Assembly: GCF_000018545.1 (NCBI RefSeq)
Contig: NC_012586.1
Span: forward strand, 1,798,001 to 1,862,000
Source: Sinorhizobium fredii NGR234
GTDB lineage: Bacteria; Pseudomonadota; Alphaproteobacteria; Rhizobiales; Rhizobiaceae
Reading direction: 5' to 3'
DNA length: 64,000 bases
Shown: positions 15,905 through 24,194 of the stretch, one piece after another
Numbering within the stretch: position 1 is the first letter of the stretch
Layout: the number at the start of each line of letters is the position of its first letter
Program-made: the position numbers and the translations under genes
Notes under the pieces: generated by a model
Database searches by the model: none
The model's input: only the letters and a program-made list of their open reading frames with translations
Told to the model about the DNA's origin: nothing

Positions 15905-17599
15905 ATGCCTGACACGGATGCGACGAAGTCTGCCTCATCTCCCGCCGAGAGCGACTTTCTCGCTCGCACCGACGAGCTCGTCTCCTTTTACGACGAGAGC
16001 TTCCACCTCGTCGATTGCTCGATGAAACTTCGGAAGGCCTATGCGGTCGACTCCCTGGTCGAGGCAACGCTCTGGCATGTCTATCCCGAACTGCTGGCGC
16101 CAAGACCCAGGGCCGCGATCGATGTCGTCGTGGCGAGCGGCATTCCGCGCAGCATCGAGATCACCGATGCGCGGGGGCGCGCCCACCGCAACCTGGTTGT
16201 GTTTCGCACCGAGCGCGGCATCGGCGTCGCGGAAGCGGAAGGCGATACCACCTGCCGCGAGACGTCCAGCCAAACCGAGAGCGATCGCGCGCTGCTGCTT
16301 CACCAGGCGACCCATGACGTTTTGACCGGGCTGCCGAACCGCCGGCAATTCAGCGATCAGTTGCGAGCCGCCCTGCCGGTGCCGAGCGGCGCCAAGCTGG
16401 CGCTCATGCAGATCGATCTGGACGACTTCAAGCCGATCAATGACACGCTCGGGCACGGCGCCGGCGACACCGTTCTCAAGATGGCGGCAGAACGGATCAA
16501 GGGCGTGCTCCGGGAGCGGGAGCTTGCCTATCGCCTGGCCGGCGACGAATTTGCCGTCATTCAGTGGAAGTTCGAGCAGCCGAGGGAGGCGGAGCGCCTC
16601 GCCGAGGCAATCGTCAATGCATTCAAGGAACCGTTCGCCGTCGACGGCATCAGCCTGTTTGTCGGAGCGAGCGTCGGCATCGCCATCGCCCCGGCGGACG
16701 GAAACGAAATCGAACAATTGATGAAAGCCGCCGACATCGCGCTCTACGCCGCGAAGAAGGATGGCCGCGGCCGGGCGAGAACGTTTACCCGTTCGATGCT
16801 GATCGTGCTCGAGCAGCGCGAAATGCTGCGTCGCAGTCTGCGCACTGCGCTCCAGGAGGGGCAGTTCTTCATCGAATATCAGCCCTTCGTGAAGCCGCGC
16901 GCCTCGGTGGTCGGCTTCGAAGCGCTGTTGCGATGGCGCCATCCGCTGGTCGGCATCATCCCGCCAAGCGTCTTCATTCCGATGGCCGAAGCCGACGGCC
17001 TCATGAGCGAGATCGGCCAGTGGATGCTGGAGCAGGCGTGCCGGGCGGCCATGACCTGGCCGTCTCATTTCACCGTCGCGGTCAACCTGTCGCCGGCAGA
17101 GTTTCTGCATGAGGGCCTCACCGATCGAGTCGCCCAGATCCTCGATCTGACCGGTATCCGCGCCGACCGGCTGGAACTGGAAATCACCGAATCGGTGCTG
17201 CTCGAGCGCACCATCAACAATCTCGACACGCTCAACACCTTGAGCCTGCTCGGCGTTCAGATTTCCCTGGATGATTTCGGCACCTATTACTCGTCGCTGA
17301 GCTACCTGAAGAACTTCCCCTTCGATACGATCAAGATCGACCAGTATTTCATCAAGGATCTCGAGCATGACGAGAAGAGCCAGACGATCGTCCGGTCGAT
17401 AATCGCGCTCTCCCACGGCTTGGGCATGGATGTCACCGCCGAGGGCGTCGAGACGGAAGGCCAGGCCGCCTGGCTTCAGAAGGAGGGTTGCGACCGACTG
17501 CAGGGCTATTTCCTGGGCTTCCCGCTCCCGGGAGCAGCGATCGGCGATTTCCTGCGCAAGTCGGGGGCAGTGCCCCTGGCCGGGGCTCTCAGGACCTGA
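15905..17599 (+). CDS. GGDEF/EAL domain protein (c-di-GMP turnover), degenerate GGDEF
   Basis: A 564-aa cytoplasmic protein. Residues 1-125 form a small sensor-like domain. The GGDEF domain (about 130-295) starts at HDVLTGLPNRRQF and has RLAGDEF in place of GGDEF; the upstream inhibitory site reads RERE rather than RxxD. The EAL domain (about 320-555) keeps the key residues: GFEALLRW, NLSPAEF, LEITES, SLDDFGT and TAEGVET. It is therefore probably an active phosphodiesterase, with uncertain cyclase activity since AGDEF can still be active. The ATG at 15905 has GGAG upstream. It is divergent from bgsBA, whose product needs c-di-GMP, and leads a run of partner-switching genes. Confidence 0.88.
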   Translation: MPDTDATKSASSPAESDFLARTDELVSFYDESFHLVDCSMKLRKAYAVDSLVEATLWHVYPELLAPRPRAAIDVVVASGIPRSIEITDARGRAHRNLVVFRTERGIGVAEAEGDTTCRETSSQTESDRALLLHQATHDVLTGLPNRRQFSDQLRAALPVPSGAKLALMQIDLDDFKPINDTLGHGAGDTVLKMAAERIKGVLRERELAYRLAGDEFAVIQWKFEQPREAERLAEAIVNAFKEPFAVDGISLFVGASVGIAIAPADGNEIEQLMKAADIALYAAKKDGRGRARTFTRSMLIVLEQREMLRRSLRTALQEGQFFIEYQPFVKPRASVVGFEALLRWRHPLVGIIPPSVFIPMAEADGLMSEIGQWMLEQACRAAMTWPSHFTVAVNLSPAEFLHEGLTDRVAQILDLTGIRADRLELEITESVLLERTINNLDTLNTLSLLGVQISLDDFGTYYSSLSYLKNFPFDTIKIDQYFIKDLEHDEKSQTIVRSIIALSHGLGMDVTAEGVETEGQAAWLQKEGCDRLQGYFLGFPLPGAAIGDFLRKSGAVPLAGALRT

Positions 17600-17699
17600 C
17601 GGCTTGAAACGGCCAGAGAGTTCTGGCCATCGCAGCCGGTCGGATATAGTCATGGGAGTGAGCGAATCAGGATTCGCTCATGCAGTCGGAGAAAGCAGC

Positions 17700-18218
17700 A
17701 TGAACGCAGCCCAAAGGCAGCCGGCGGAAGCGAAGTTCGAGCCCCTGCTCCAGTTCGAGATGGAGATGGGCACCTTCCTGTCCGACTGGCAACATTGCGA
17801 TCAGTTGTCGACCTTCATGGCGCGGATGATCAGTCACAACCGGACGGATCCGCTGCGGCACTCGAACTTTTTCTCCTCTGCCCTCAACGAGCTCCTGGAA
17901 GTGTCGTTTCGCGGCGGCACGCCGGAGGGTCGCATCGGCTGCGCCGTCTATCGACACGGTCCGAAGGAGCGCGTGAAGCTCTCCTTCCCGTGCCCGCCCG
18001 GCCAGCGACAGTTCTTCCGTGAAGCGGTCGCGAAAACCCACAGGAACGACGCATACGCCCGTTATCTGGACGCGCTTTCCTCCGATCTTGGACCAAGCCG
18101 GGAGGTCGTCCTGCTGGACCTGGCGATCAATTTTGATGCCGAGATTCATCTCGAAGAAGAAGCCCCGCCGTCGATCACCATCATTGTGGATCTCCCCCTT
18201 GAAGGAATAGTGCGTTGA
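17700..18218 (+). CDS. Putative ATPase-like regulator of a partner-switching module (DUF6272/SiaB-like?)
   Basis: A 172-aa soluble protein without signal peptide. I cannot name a family with certainty. The segment NFFSSALNELLEVSFR resembles the N-box of HATPase/SpoIIAB-type kinases (NELxENA) with some key positions changed, and the surrounding genes encode a phosphatase, a clearer HATPase protein and two STAS domains. No glycine-rich G-box is obvious, so ATP binding is doubtful; it could be a degenerate kinase or adaptor. The start at 17700 has GGAGAAAG six bases upstream. Its TGA overlaps the next start codon (TTGA), so it is co-translated with the STAS-methyltransferase gene. Confidence 0.5.
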   Translation: MNAAQRQPAEAKFEPLLQFEMEMGTFLSDWQHCDQLSTFMARMISHNRTDPLRHSNFFSSALNELLEVSFRGGTPEGRIGCAVYRHGPKERVKLSFPCPPGQRQFFREAVAKTHRNDAYARYLDALSSDLGPSREVVLLDLAINFDAEIHLEEEAPPSITIIVDLPLEGIVR

Positions 18219-19393
18219 GTACGGCAATGCTTGCAGCGCCCTTCCAGGCGGAATTCGACGCCAACAGCCAGGAGTTCTCCCTTGCCGGCGTCCTCAGGCC
18301 GCGTTCCGTCGACGAGATCGCTCACAGCATTACGGAGTTCCGGAGCGCAATCGAAGAGGCGCGCGGCGTCCTCTACATCAATGTGAAGCGCCTTGCGCAG
18401 ATGAACAACACGGCCTTCCACGCCTTTTCGCGCGTGGTTCTCGACGCCTGCCGCACGCGCTCGGACATCCGTTTCGTGGTCGTCACGTCGAGCGTCGTCG
18501 GCTGGACCGAACGGATGTTCCGGCACCTCGGCAAGATCGAACCGCAGATAACGGTCGAGGTCTACGATTCGAAATTCTATCCGGGCCAGAGCTTCGTCGA
18601 AGACACCAGCTTCATTCCGATCCTGCGCACGCAAACCAAGATGACCTGGCGCCATGAGCGCACCATCCTGCCGCGCCACGGCATGCGCCCGGGGATCGTG
18701 ATGGCCGACATTTGCTGCGGCATCGGCGACTTCGCCGTGTTGGTGCGCAAGGAGTTCCAGCCGGCCCGCATCGTGGCGCTCGACCACTCCAGGGCAAGCC
18801 TTGCCTATGCCCGCGACGTGGCGGCGAATTTCGGCATTTCGGATATCGAATACTCCTATGGCGACGCATCCGAGATGCTGCTCGAGGACAATCAGTTCGA
18901 CCTGGTGACCTGTCGCCATTCGCTGCAGATCTTCAACCAGCCGGATCTGCTGCTGAAGGAACTGTACCGGATCTGCAAGCCGGGCGGGCGCGTCTACATC
19001 ACCAACGAGAAGAATTCGCACTGCCTCGGCGAACCGCGGGCGCAGAGCATCCAATGGACCTATAACGAGGTCGCCAAGCTGTTCGCCCATTTCGAGATGG
19101 ATGTGGAACTCGGGCCGAAGAGCCGTCGCTTTCTTGCCGAGGCCGGATTCGACGACATCCTCGTCGAGTCCTTCATGGTCACCAATCAAGACGGGGACCC
19201 GCAGGACTTCGCCGACGTCATTACCGCCTGGGAGAATGTCTATGCCGGCGAGATGGCCGTGAAGCGCGGCGATCCGCCGGAGTTCATCGAGCGGTTCCGC
19301 CAGGGCTTTCGCGACCATATCTTCGCGGCCCTCCACCCCAAGGGCTACGCTGGCTGGCCGATCTGGGCAGCATCCGGGCGCAAGCCGCTATGA
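18215..19393 (+). CDS. STAS-like domain fused to a SAM-dependent methyltransferase
   Basis: A 392-aa two-domain protein. Residues about 10-125 look like a STAS domain: FSLAGVLRPRSVDEI, then GVLYINVKRLAQMNNTAFHAFSRVVLDAC, where Asn-Asn-Thr stands at the usual regulatory Ser/Thr position. Residues about 150-330 form a class I methyltransferase with motif I ADICCGIGDFAVL (about 164-176), an acidic end of strand 2 (IVALDHS), YGDASEML and FDLVTCRHSLQIF. The first start is a TTG at 18215 overlapping the preceding TGA, with AAGGA nine bases upstream; an ATG at 18227 is an alternative. The methyl acceptor is unknown. A STAS domain controlling a methyltransferase in a partner-switch operon is unusual. 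Confidence 0.72.
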   Translation: MSTAMLAAPFQAEFDANSQEFSLAGVLRPRSVDEIAHSITEFRSAIEEARGVLYINVKRLAQMNNTAFHAFSRVVLDACRTRSDIRFVVVTSSVVGWTERMFRHLGKIEPQITVEVYDSKFYPGQSFVEDTSFIPILRTQTKMTWRHERTILPRHGMRPGIVMADICCGIGDFAVLVRKEFQPARIVALDHSRASLAYARDVAANFGISDIEYSYGDASEMLLEDNQFDLVTCRHSLQIFNQPDLLLKELYRICKPGGRVYITNEKNSHCLGEPRAQSIQWTYNEVAKLFAHFEMDVELGPKSRRFLAEAGFDDILVESFMVTNQDGDPQDFADVITAWENVYAGEMAVKRGDPPEFIERFRQGFRDHIFAALHPKGYAGWPIWAASGRKPL

Positions 19394-21750
19394 ACGCGTT
19401 CGATAAGAAGACCACCCGCTTCGGTTTGCGTTCGTTCCGCGCCAAGTTCATCCTCGTGGTTGGCGGCGCAGTGCTTTTCGACCTGCTCGTGACCGGGGGG
19501 CTTGCGCTCTTCAACGTGCAGCGCCTGTCCCGCGATGCCACGACCGAGGTCGGCCAGGGCCTGGAGAAGGCGAACCAGGACTATATCCGCTCCTATGCGG
19601 AAACGACCGCCGCTCGCGTCAACCTGCTTCTCAACCAGGTTCACTCCGACGTCGGCACGCTGGCCGGCGTGCTGCAGGCGCAGATCGACCGCCCCGTCAG
19701 AAAGTCGCAGATCGGCGAGGCGATGGCGCGCGGCGCCCCGGGCACCGTGACGGTCACCTATGACGAAAAAGGCGGATGGGCCCAGAACCTGCCCGGCCCC
19801 CCGTCGGTGGTCAGCGTCTGGGGATACCTGCTCGATGCCAAGCACGTCCCCTTGCCCGAGGTCCAGACGGATATAGAAAACAGCGCGGTTCTCGACCTGG
19901 TCGCTCCGAGCCTGCTGGCGAACGGCCAATCGAAGCTGCAGATGTACTATATCGGTCCGAAGGAGCGGCCGATCTTCCGCACGGCCCCCTATACGGAACA
20001 GGCTCAGACCTTCGACCGACTCTATCCGGGCCACAACCAAGCCGAGTTCTGGCCGTTCTTCTTTCCGGGACTCTACGAATCGTGGGAGCAGTGGGCGAGC
20101 AACCCCGCGTCCCGTCCGGTGAACAACGACATCACCCAGACGGCGTCCTATACGGACGCGATCACCGGCAAGCTGATCGTCAGCTTCTTCCAGCCCTTGT
20201 GGTCCTACGACCGCAAGCGGGTCGCGGGCGCCGCCGGCGCCGATATCACCCTCGACCAGCTTGCCGAGATCGTCGAGAACGTCCGGGTCGCCAACAACGG
20301 CTTCGGTTTCCTGACCATGTCGGACGGCAATGTCGTCGCCATCAACCCGGTCGGCGAAAAGGTAATCGGACTTCAGTCGTCGAGCGACACCAGCGGCGCG
20401 GGCGTGACGGGCCTCGATCGCTCGCTGCGCAACAGCGCGCAAGCCGCGATCGCCAAGTTGCCGCTGGATCAGGATGGCCTATTGCAGCATGTTCTGCTCG
20501 ACGAAAACGGCGAGAAGGTGCCCTATCTCGTCGTCCTGAAACAGCTGCAGCCGACGAACCTCTGGATCTCCGGCCCCGTTCGGCGCGAATCCATGCTGCT
20601 CGGCATTGTCGTGCCGGAGCGGGAAATCTACGCCTCGCTCGTTGCCGCGCAGGCCGGCATCACCGAGGCGACAAACAGGATCCTGATCTACCAGGTCCTG
20701 GCGCTGCTCGTGTCGCTACTCTTCGTCACTTCCGCCGTGTTCGCCATATCCGGGCGTATAACGAGCGGCATCAGTGCGCTCGCCGATGCAGCCCGGCGCA
20801 TTCAGACCAAGGACTATTCCGTCCGGGTCGATATCTCGACGCGCGACGAGGTGGGCGAAGCGGGCGCGGCCTTCAACCGCATGGCTGAGCAGATCAGCTA
20901 CCACACCGAGAACCTGGAGCAGCTCGTCGAGGACCGGACGAAGGAGATCGAAGAGGCAAACCTGCAGATTTCGGCGCTGAACGAGCAGCTGCGCAGCGAG
21001 AACCTGCGCCTCGGCGCCGAACTGGCGGTCGCCCGGCAGATCCAGATGATGGTGCTGCCCAAGGCCGGAGAACTCGAGGAAATTTCCGACGTCGAAATTG
21101 CCGCCTATATGCGGCCCGCCGACGAAGTCGGTGGCGACTACTATGATGTCCTGAGGGACGGAGAGCGGCTGAAGATCGGCATCGGCGACGTGACCGGTCA
21201 CGGCCTGGAAAGCGGCGTGCTGATGCTGATGGTTCAATCAGTGGCGCGGGCCTTACAGGAGGCCGGCGACATGGATCCCTCGCAATTCCTCAACCGCGTG
21301 AACCGCGCCCTTTACAAGAACATCGTCAGAACCAACGCGAACAAGCATCTCTCCCTTGCCTTCCTGGACTATGACGGCAGCCGCCTGATGCTTTCGGGCC
21401 AGCATGAGGAACTGATCGTGGTGCGGAGCGCCGGGTGCGTCGAGCGGATCGACACGCTCGACCTCGGTCTGCCGATCGGCTTGGAGCCGGATATTTCGGC
21501 CTTCGTGGCGACGCAGGAAATCGCCTTTGACCAGGGCGACATGATCGTCCTCCACACCGATGGCGTGACCGAGGCGGAGGGGCTGGACGGAGAACTCTTC
21601 GGAATAGAGAGACTTTGCGAAAGCGCGCGCCGCCGCCACGGCCAGAGTGCTGAGGAAGTCAAAGCGGGAATCATCGAGGATCTGATGGCGCATATCGGCA
21701 CACAGAAGATCCACGATGATATAACAGTCGTAGTGATGAGACACAGGTAG
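19390..21750 (+). CDS. Membrane PP2C-type (SpoIIE) serine phosphatase with extracytoplasmic sensor and HAMP
   Basis: A 786-aa sensor phosphatase. Membrane segment 1 at about 19-41; a large periplasmic sensor of roughly 385 residues (probably dCache-like); membrane segment 2 at about 429-452; HAMP at 453-505; a coiled coil at 510-540; and a SpoIIE/PP2C catalytic domain from 540 to the end. Metal-binding acidic residues are visible in ADEVGGDYYDV, IGDVTGHGLESG, LHTDGVTEAEG and HDDITVVVMRH. Such phosphatases (RsbU, SiaA) dephosphorylate a STAS-domain protein in response to a signal. Candidate substrates are the STAS proteins encoded at 18215 and 22331. It is translationally coupled upstream (ATGA) and lies 4 bp before the next gene. 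Confidence 0.88.
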   Translation: MNAFDKKTTRFGLRSFRAKFILVVGGAVLFDLLVTGGLALFNVQRLSRDATTEVGQGLEKANQDYIRSYAETTAARVNLLLNQVHSDVGTLAGVLQAQIDRPVRKSQIGEAMARGAPGTVTVTYDEKGGWAQNLPGPPSVVSVWGYLLDAKHVPLPEVQTDIENSAVLDLVAPSLLANGQSKLQMYYIGPKERPIFRTAPYTEQAQTFDRLYPGHNQAEFWPFFFPGLYESWEQWASNPASRPVNNDITQTASYTDAITGKLIVSFFQPLWSYDRKRVAGAAGADITLDQLAEIVENVRVANNGFGFLTMSDGNVVAINPVGEKVIGLQSSSDTSGAGVTGLDRSLRNSAQAAIAKLPLDQDGLLQHVLLDENGEKVPYLVVLKQLQPTNLWISGPVRRESMLLGIVVPEREIYASLVAAQAGITEATNRILIYQVLALLVSLLFVTSAVFAISGRITSGISALADAARRIQTKDYSVRVDISTRDEVGEAGAAFNRMAEQISYHTENLEQLVEDRTKEIEEANLQISALNEQLRSENLRLGAELAVARQIQMMVLPKAGELEEISDVEIAAYMRPADEVGGDYYDVLRDGERLKIGIGDVTGHGLESGVLMLMVQSVARALQEAGDMDPSQFLNRVNRALYKNIVRTNANKHLSLAFLDYDGSRLMLSGQHEELIVVRSAGCVERIDTLDLGLPIGLEPDISAFVATQEIAFDQGDMIVLHTDGVTEAEGLDGELFGIERLCESARRRHGQSAEEVKAGIIEDLMAHIGTQKIHDDITVVVMRHR

Positions 21751-21754
21751 GCGG

Positions 21755-22315
21755 ATGACGACCTTATATGGAATGGCAGACTTGGCCATCGGTACGGGCG
21801 AAAATGTGACCACGCTTCGCCTGTTCGACGGCCCGCTCGACTTGAGCTGGAAGCACTGCGCGATGACGTCGGATTTCGTCGCCGAGTTCGTCGCCTTGCG
21901 CTATCGGACCTCCCGCAACCTCTACAAGGAGGTACGGCACAATGTCGGCTATCTGACGAACGAGCTCATCGAAAATGCGGTGAAGTTCCGTGCTTCCGGC
22001 GAAATCGTCGTCGAAGCGGCGGTCGGGTCCAATGCCTTTCGCGCCAAGGTTTCCAATTTCGTCGACAAGGAAACGGCGCAGCGCTTCCAGCATCTGCTTT
22101 CCGAGATCACAACCGGGGATCCGGGCGAGCTTCTGATAAAACGGATTGAAGAGAATGCATCGGGCGACGGGCCCAGCGGCTCGGGCCTTGGCCTGCTGAC
22201 ACTCATGAGCGATTATGGCGCTCATTTTGCCTGGGTTTTCGGATCCGGCGAGCAGGAGAGCCAGATCCCGCTGGAGACCTACGCGTCTATTACAGTCCCC
22301 GATCCCTCGAATTGA
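21755..22315 (+). CDS. HATPase-type anti-sigma/STAS kinase-like protein (DUF6272/SiaB family)
   Basis: A 186-aa soluble protein with GHKL ATPase landmarks: N-box VGYLTNELIENAVKFRASG (about 65-84) and G-box GPSGSGLGLLTLMSDYG (about 140-156). This is the pattern of SpoIIAB/RsbW and SiaB kinases that phosphorylate a Ser on a STAS partner. It lies 4 bp after the SpoIIE phosphatase gene and 15 bp before a STAS protein gene, giving a complete kinase-phosphatase-STAS set. No sigma factor is adjacent, so the output may be protein activity, for example c-di-GMP metabolism as in SiaABCD of Pseudomonas aeruginosa, rather than transcription. Confidence 0.78.
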   Translation: MTTLYGMADLAIGTGENVTTLRLFDGPLDLSWKHCAMTSDFVAEFVALRYRTSRNLYKEVRHNVGYLTNELIENAVKFRASGEIVVEAAVGSNAFRAKVSNFVDKETAQRFQHLLSEITTGDPGELLIKRIEENASGDGPSGSGLGLLTLMSDYGAHFAWVFGSGEQESQIPLETYASITVPDPSN

Positions 22316-22330
22316 TGGGCAAGGAAAAAC

Positions 22331-22669
22331 ATGGAAATCAAGGAAGAAGAGTATCGCGTTTGGTCCGAGGGCAAGGACATTTACCTCGATGGGACCATGC
22401 GGCTGCCGAGTACGGAAGCCTATGCTCCGATCTATTCCTTGGTAATGAGCATCCTTGAAGCCGAGCCGGACCGCCTGACGATCGACGTCACCGGTCTGCA
22501 ATTTCTCAATTCGTCCGGAATCAACCTGCTTGCAAAGCTGACGATCGAGGCGCGCAAGCGGCCCAACATCCAGTTCACCGTGCGCGGCAGCTCGGAGTTT
22601 CCCTGGCAGTCCAAATCACTGCCGAACCTCAAGAAGTTGCATCCCGGCGTTGATCTCAGGCTCGGCTGA
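22331..22669 (+). CDS. STAS-domain partner protein (slr1659-like)
   Basis: A 112-aa single-domain protein. The conserved block [22 protein letters not shown] (residues about 49-70) is the STAS loop; the serines in NSSG are the likely phosphorylation site for the kinase encoded upstream and the dephosphorylation target of the SpoIIE protein. A good ribosome-binding site (AAGGAAAAAC) precedes the ATG. It is the last gene of the signalling operon, ending 30 bp from the convergent cuxR gene. Its target is unknown; by genomic position, c-di-GMP enzymes or polysaccharide synthases are the prime candidates. Confidence 0.8.
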   Translation: MEIKEEEYRVWSEGKDIYLDGTMRLPSTEAYAPIYSLVMSILEAEPDRLTIDVTGLQFLNSSGINLLAKLTIEARKRPNIQFTVRGSSEFPWQSKSLPNLKKLHPGVDLRLG

Positions 22670-22699
22670 AAACCCGGCGGGCCGCACGCTCTCTATCCC

Positions 22700-23857
22700 T
22701 CAGTTGCCGAGCGCCTTCAACCAGTCGCCGATCGTCGAGCCACGGTGTCGCCCGGCCGGAGCGACCGGTGCGACGGGCCGCTCCGTCGCGGCAGCTTTCC
22801 TGATTTCCCGCGGGCTCACCCCGAACTCGTGGCTGAAGGCACGGGTGAAATTGGCGGCGACGTCGAAACCGGCTGCCTCGGCGATCTCGGCGATCGGCCG
22901 GCCGTCGGACGGATCGCTGAGCGCCGCATGCGCCTGCTGCAGCCGGCGCCTGCGGATATAGTTGAGGACACCGCCGCTCGCTTCGAACAATTGGTAGAGG
23001 CGGGTGCGCGAGATGCCGATCGCTCGGGCGATGGCATCCGGCGTCAGCTCGGCCGAATGCAGGTTAAGATGGATATGGCGATGCGCTCGCTCCATCATGC
23101 CCTTGTTGGTCTGCGCCCCGGCGGCATCCGGTCTCGCCGACGAGGCGACGCAAGCGACGACCATGTCGTGCACCGTGTGGACGATACGCGGTATCTCTTC
23201 CGCCGTCAGGCGGTCGAGGCGCGGCTCGATCCCTTCGATAAAGGTGATCAATAGATCGGCCAGGTTGCCCGACAAGACCAGGTTGTTGGCTTCGCCCAGC
23301 ACCGCGGCATCGTCGGCGAAAAGCTCGTAGGGCATGAACAGAAGAACGCCGTCCGCCGCCGTCGTTCGGCCGCGAAAGGGATAGCCGAGCGAGCGGAAGA
23401 CCAGCCGGCCGGGCGCATTCTCGGTGACGCGGCGATCGGCTTCCGTCCAAGTCGTGCCGCTGTGAAGCAGTTCCACGCACCAGTGATCGATCGGGCTGGC
23501 GCGCAGCATCGTCTGCGGGCGCAGGTAGCTGTGGCCGGCGACGCGCTGTTGAACGATGAGCAGATTGCCGCAATGCCAAGCGGTCTGCTCAGCGACAAAC
23601 CCTTCCTCGGGCGGAAGGTTGTCGGGCAGTCGGACCTCGGCAAGGGGCGCCATATGAGTCCGCCAGGCCTGAAACTGCTCTGCCGGATGCAGTTCGCGAG
23701 TCGAGAACCGCACGGGGACCAGCGCCGGCGGCGCAACGGAGCGCGGCGCATGGCCGGCGGCCTCGCGCGGCCAGCGGCGGCGTTCCGGCTGCGGCTGCAG
23801 GGCCGGCGTCCCGGCTTGGTCCTCTTCCGACTCGGGCACTGTAGGACGATCACGCAT
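22700..23857 (-). CDS. cuxR: AraC-family activator, CuxR-like (c-di-GMP-responsive)
   Basis: A 385-aa regulator: an N-terminal cupin-like AraC-binding-2 domain (VPVRFSTRELHPAEQFQAWR, about 48-67, onwards) and a C-terminal AraC DNA-binding domain (ELTPDAIARAIGISRTRLYQ, then FDVAANFTRAFSHEFGVSPR). In S. meliloti the AraC protein CuxR, divergent from uxs1-uxe-aps, binds c-di-GMP through a PilZ-like site and activates that operon. The same arrangement is present here, which is the main reason for the name. The start has GGGAGAG upstream. The extra N-terminal 45 residues are proline- and arginine-rich and probably disordered. Confidence 0.75.
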   Translation of the reverse strand: MRDRPTVPESEEDQAGTPALQPQPERRRWPREAAGHAPRSVAPPALVPVRFSTRELHPAEQFQAWRTHMAPLAEVRLPDNLPPEEGFVAEQTAWHCGNLLIVQQRVAGHSYLRPQTMLRASPIDHWCVELLHSGTTWTEADRRVTENAPGRLVFRSLGYPFRGRTTAADGVLLFMPYELFADDAAVLGEANNLVLSGNLADLLITFIEGIEPRLDRLTAEEIPRIVHTVHDMVVACVASSARPDAAGAQTNKGMMERAHRHIHLNLHSAELTPDAIARAIGISRTRLYQLFEASGGVLNYIRRRRLQQAHAALSDPSDGRPIAEIAEAAGFDVAANFTRAFSHEFGVSPREIRKAAATERPVAPVAPAGRHRGSTIGDWLKALGN

Positions 23858-24194
23858 ACAGACTCTCCCGCCCTCGAATGCAGGCGATTACACGTTCTGG
23901 GCGTGGCTACCGACTCGGCCGCATCGATATATGGCGTCGTGCAGAGCCCGCTCAGCACTTAGCAGAGCTTAGTTCTACGCCATTTTTGGTAGAAATGCAC
24001 GGCGCGATAACTATCGGGATCGCACGATAATGACAATCGCCCCGAGCGACTGTAATGATACACCCATAGTCAACGCCAAGTATTGCGTAAAAGCGTTGAA
24101 CGTATCTTGATTGAGTATAATTTAAATTACCTATTTATATTGTCCATTTGGAATACATCTTTCGCAGTTCAGTCAATTGTTTTTGGGGATATTG
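23858..24194. promoter_or_regulatory. cuxR-uxs1 divergent regulatory region, with an AT-rich promoter stretch
   Basis: A 337-bp region without genes. From about 24060 to 24180 it becomes strikingly AT-rich (GTATAATTTAAATTACC and neighbours), unlike anything else in the window. TATAAT-like sequences lie at about 24111 and 24137. An inverted repeat TTCTAC-N10-GTAGAA lies at 23973-23994, about 115 bp upstream of the cuxR start. This is where CuxR and RNA polymerase would bind to switch on the aps operon. The exact site cannot be fixed by eye. Confidence 0.5.
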
